NCBI GenBank assembly: GCA_028571685.1
Contig: CM053156.1
Span: forward strand, 88,291,049-88,355,048
Direction of reading: 5' to 3'
DNA from: Heterohyrax brucei
Taxonomy: Eukaryota; Chordata; Mammalia; Hyracoidea; Procaviidae
DNA: 64,000 nt
The position numbers were made by a program, and so were the translations under genes. Positions 62,122-64,000 of the stretch are shown one piece after another. Under the pieces are notes generated by a model. That model saw nothing but the letters and a program-made list of their open reading frames with translations. It did not search any database and had not been told where the DNA came from. Numbering within the stretch: position 1 is the first letter of the stretch; each line of letters starts with the position of its first letter.

Positions 62122-62282
62122 CTAGAAAAGAAAAAAAGATAATCCATTAATTTCACACAGTGAAATATTAAATATTTAGAGAAATATTCTAGACACATCA
62201 ACTTAGCAGTTTATTTTTTCTTAAGCCCTGCATTTTATGCAGGGAATGGGGATGGAGTCAAGAATATGAGCTATAAAATAAA

Positions 62283-62447
62283 AACCAACCAAACCACTGC
62301 AACCAAGATGATTCTGATTCATAGTGACCCTATAGCACAGAGCAGAACGGCTCCATAGAGTTTCCAAGGAGAACCTGGTGGATTCAAATTGCCAGCGTTT
62401 CGGTTAGCAGCTGCAGCACTTAACTACTGTGGCACCAAGGTTTCCGA
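62283..62447 (-). mobile_element. AfroSINE-type SINE
   Basis: Reverse, nearly complete: gattctgattcatagtgacc, agtttccaaggagaacctgg, actactgtggcaccaaggtt. Between exon 1 and the RTE. Confidence 0.9.
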
Positions 62448-62604
62448 AACTATACAGTAGTGACTACCAAAAAAAGTCTAAAACACAGGACATCAGAAGC
62501 AGACTATAACATGACTCTTGTATTTAAAGCTTGTATGCCTTTTAGAACACACATATGTATTTTGCAACATTTTTATTATAACAAATAGGGGAATAAAAGA
62601 ATTA

Positions 62605-62945
62605 GTTGATTATGTTGCTGTTGTTATGTGCTGCTGAGTCACTTCTGACTCACAGAGACCCTACAAACAACAGAACAAAACACTGCCCGGTCCTGGGCCA
62701 CACCCACAATCCTTTCTGTGGTCACGTCCATTGTTGCAGCCACTGTCCATCCATCTCCTTGAAGGTCCTCATTTTTTTTGCTGACCCTCTGTGTTACCAA
62801 GCGTGATGCCCTTCTCCAGGGACTGATCCCTCATGACAATATGTCCAAAGTATATAAGATGCAGTCTCGCCATCTCTGCTTCCAAGGAGCACTCTGGTTG
62901 TACTTCTTCCAGAACAGATCTGTTTTGTTCTTTTGGCAGTCAGTG
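62605..62945 (-). mobile_element. RTE LINE 3' end (split by SINE)
   Basis: tgttgctgttgttatgtgct starts the reverse 3' UTR, followed by the blocks seen at 24370-24720. Interrupted at about 62947 by a plus-strand SINE. Confidence 0.85.
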
Positions 62946-62946
62946 G

Positions 62947-63115
62947 TCCACTGAATAGAAACTCTGGCAGCATAGTAGTTAGGTGCTATGTCTGCTAAGC
63001 TGAAGGTCAGCAGCTCAAATCTGATGGGTGCTCCTTAGCAACTCTATGGGGACGTTCTCCTCTGACCTATAGGGTGGCTATGAGTTGGAACTGACTTGAT
63101 GGCCGTGGGTTTGGT
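62947..63115 (+). mobile_element. AfroSINE-type SINE nested in RTE
   Basis: gaaactctggcagcatagta, gctcaaatctgatgggtgct, gggtggctatgagttggaac, ggccgtgggtttggt. RTE resumes right after it. Confidence 0.9.
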
Positions 63116-64000
63116 ATTCTCATCCAGCACCACAATCCAAAGGCATCAGTTCTTCCGTCTTCTTTACTCATTGTCCAGCTTTCATATGCATAAGACACAA
63201 CTCAAAATACCAAGACTTGGCTCAAGTGCACCTCAGTCTTCAAGCGGCATCTTTACTTTTCAACACTTCAAAGAGGTCTTTGGCAGCAGTTTTCCCCAAG
63301 GCAATGCGTCTTTGGATTTCTTGACTGTTCTCCATGGGCGCTGATTATGGAACCAAGTAAAATGAAGTCCTTGACAACCTCCATCTTTACTCTATTCATC
63401 ATGAGAACGTACTGGTCCAGTTGTGACGATTTCTGTTTTCTTGATGTTGAGGTGCAACCCATATTGAAAGCTGGGATCTTTGATCTTTATCAGTAAGTAT
63501 ATCAGATTCTCTTCACTTTCAGCAAGCAAGGTTGTGTCATCCGCATAACACAGGTTAATGAGTCTTCCTCCAATCCTGACTCCTTGTTTTTCTCCATAGA
63601 GTCCAGTTTCTTGGATTATCTGCTCAGCACACAGATTGAAAAGGTACGGTGAAAGGATACAACCCTGACACACCCTTTCCCTGACTTTAAACCATGCAGT
63701 GTCCCCTGGTGCTGTCTGCATGACTACCTCTTGACGCATGTAGAAATTCCTTAGGAACACAAGTGTTCTGGAATTCCCATTCTCTGGACTGTTATCCATA
63801 ATGTTATGATTCACACACATTGAGTGTCTCTGCATACTCAATAAAACATAGGTAAACGTTTTTCTGGTATTCTCCGCTTTCCGCCAAGATCCATCTGATG
63901 CTAGCAATGATATCTCTGGCTCCACATCCTCTTGTGGAGCCGGCTTGAATTTCTGGGAGTTCCCTGTCAATGTACCACTGCCATCACTTTTGAAAATTTT
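63116..64000 (-). pseudogene. RTE LINE reverse transcriptase, runs off right edge
   Basis: RTE-clade RT. The minus strand encodes an [20 protein letters not shown] segment, then IGGRLINLCYADDTTLLAES with the YADD catalytic box near 63548-63559, and HLNIKKTEIV, in a 192-codon open stretch (63392-63970). It is the best-preserved RT in the window. Downstream (63117-63390) the frame is broken. Confidence 0.88.

Overview
The window is vertebrate nuclear DNA, and the repeats point to an afrotherian mammal, most likely an elephant. About thirty copies or fragments of a tRNA-derived SINE of the AfroSINE type are present. So are long pieces of an RTE (BovB-like) LINE, a full-length L1, ancient MIR, L2 and old L1 fossils, and mariner remnants. 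There is no bacterial, plasmid or phage content, and I saw no retroviral gag/pol/env.

The only gene I can support is SYCP2 (synaptonemal complex protein 2), on the minus strand and spanning essentially the whole window. I place 33 consecutive coding exons between 62121 (5' side) and 326 (3' side). All have AG/GT borders, the phases match at every junction, and the joined frame is 3774 nt (1258 codons) with no stop. By comparison with the human protein as I remember it, the window starts near residue 172 of about 1530 and ends about 100 residues before the C-terminus. The promoter, first exons and last exons lie outside. Exons 1-9 hold the end of the ARM-like domain, the Spt16M-like domain and the HORMAD-binding closure motif. 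Exons 10-30 encode the long, charged, poorly conserved middle. Exons 31-33 begin the C-terminal coiled coil that pairs with SYCP3.

Layout from low to high coordinate: exons 33-28 lie at 326-3981. A 15.7-kb intron (3982-19695) is a retroelement sink: an L1 fragment, a full-length L1 (about 5992-13173), another L1 3' piece, then three RTE blocks in alternating orientation. Exons 27-16 (19696-36200) are interleaved with SINEs, an RTE block (24370-26225), a fold-back mariner (32721-33277) and a 5'-truncated L1 (34040-35092). Exons 15-8 (36334-47019) follow with nested RTE/SINE insertions. Intron 7 (47020-54984) holds an imperfect CA repeat, L1 3' ends and a second fold-back mariner. Exons 7-1 (54985-62121) follow, and an RTE copy with a YADD reverse-transcriptase box runs off the right edge.

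The most interesting observations are: a short in-frame segment of exon 26 that looks like the 3' tail of a retroposon; at least five other ultrashort (about 20-55 bp) copies of that tail, one with a clean 10-bp target-site duplication; two mariner-derived elements with the same fold-back structure; a coding GA repeat running into a splice donor; and SINEs very close to splice sites. I found no convincing new multi-gene system.
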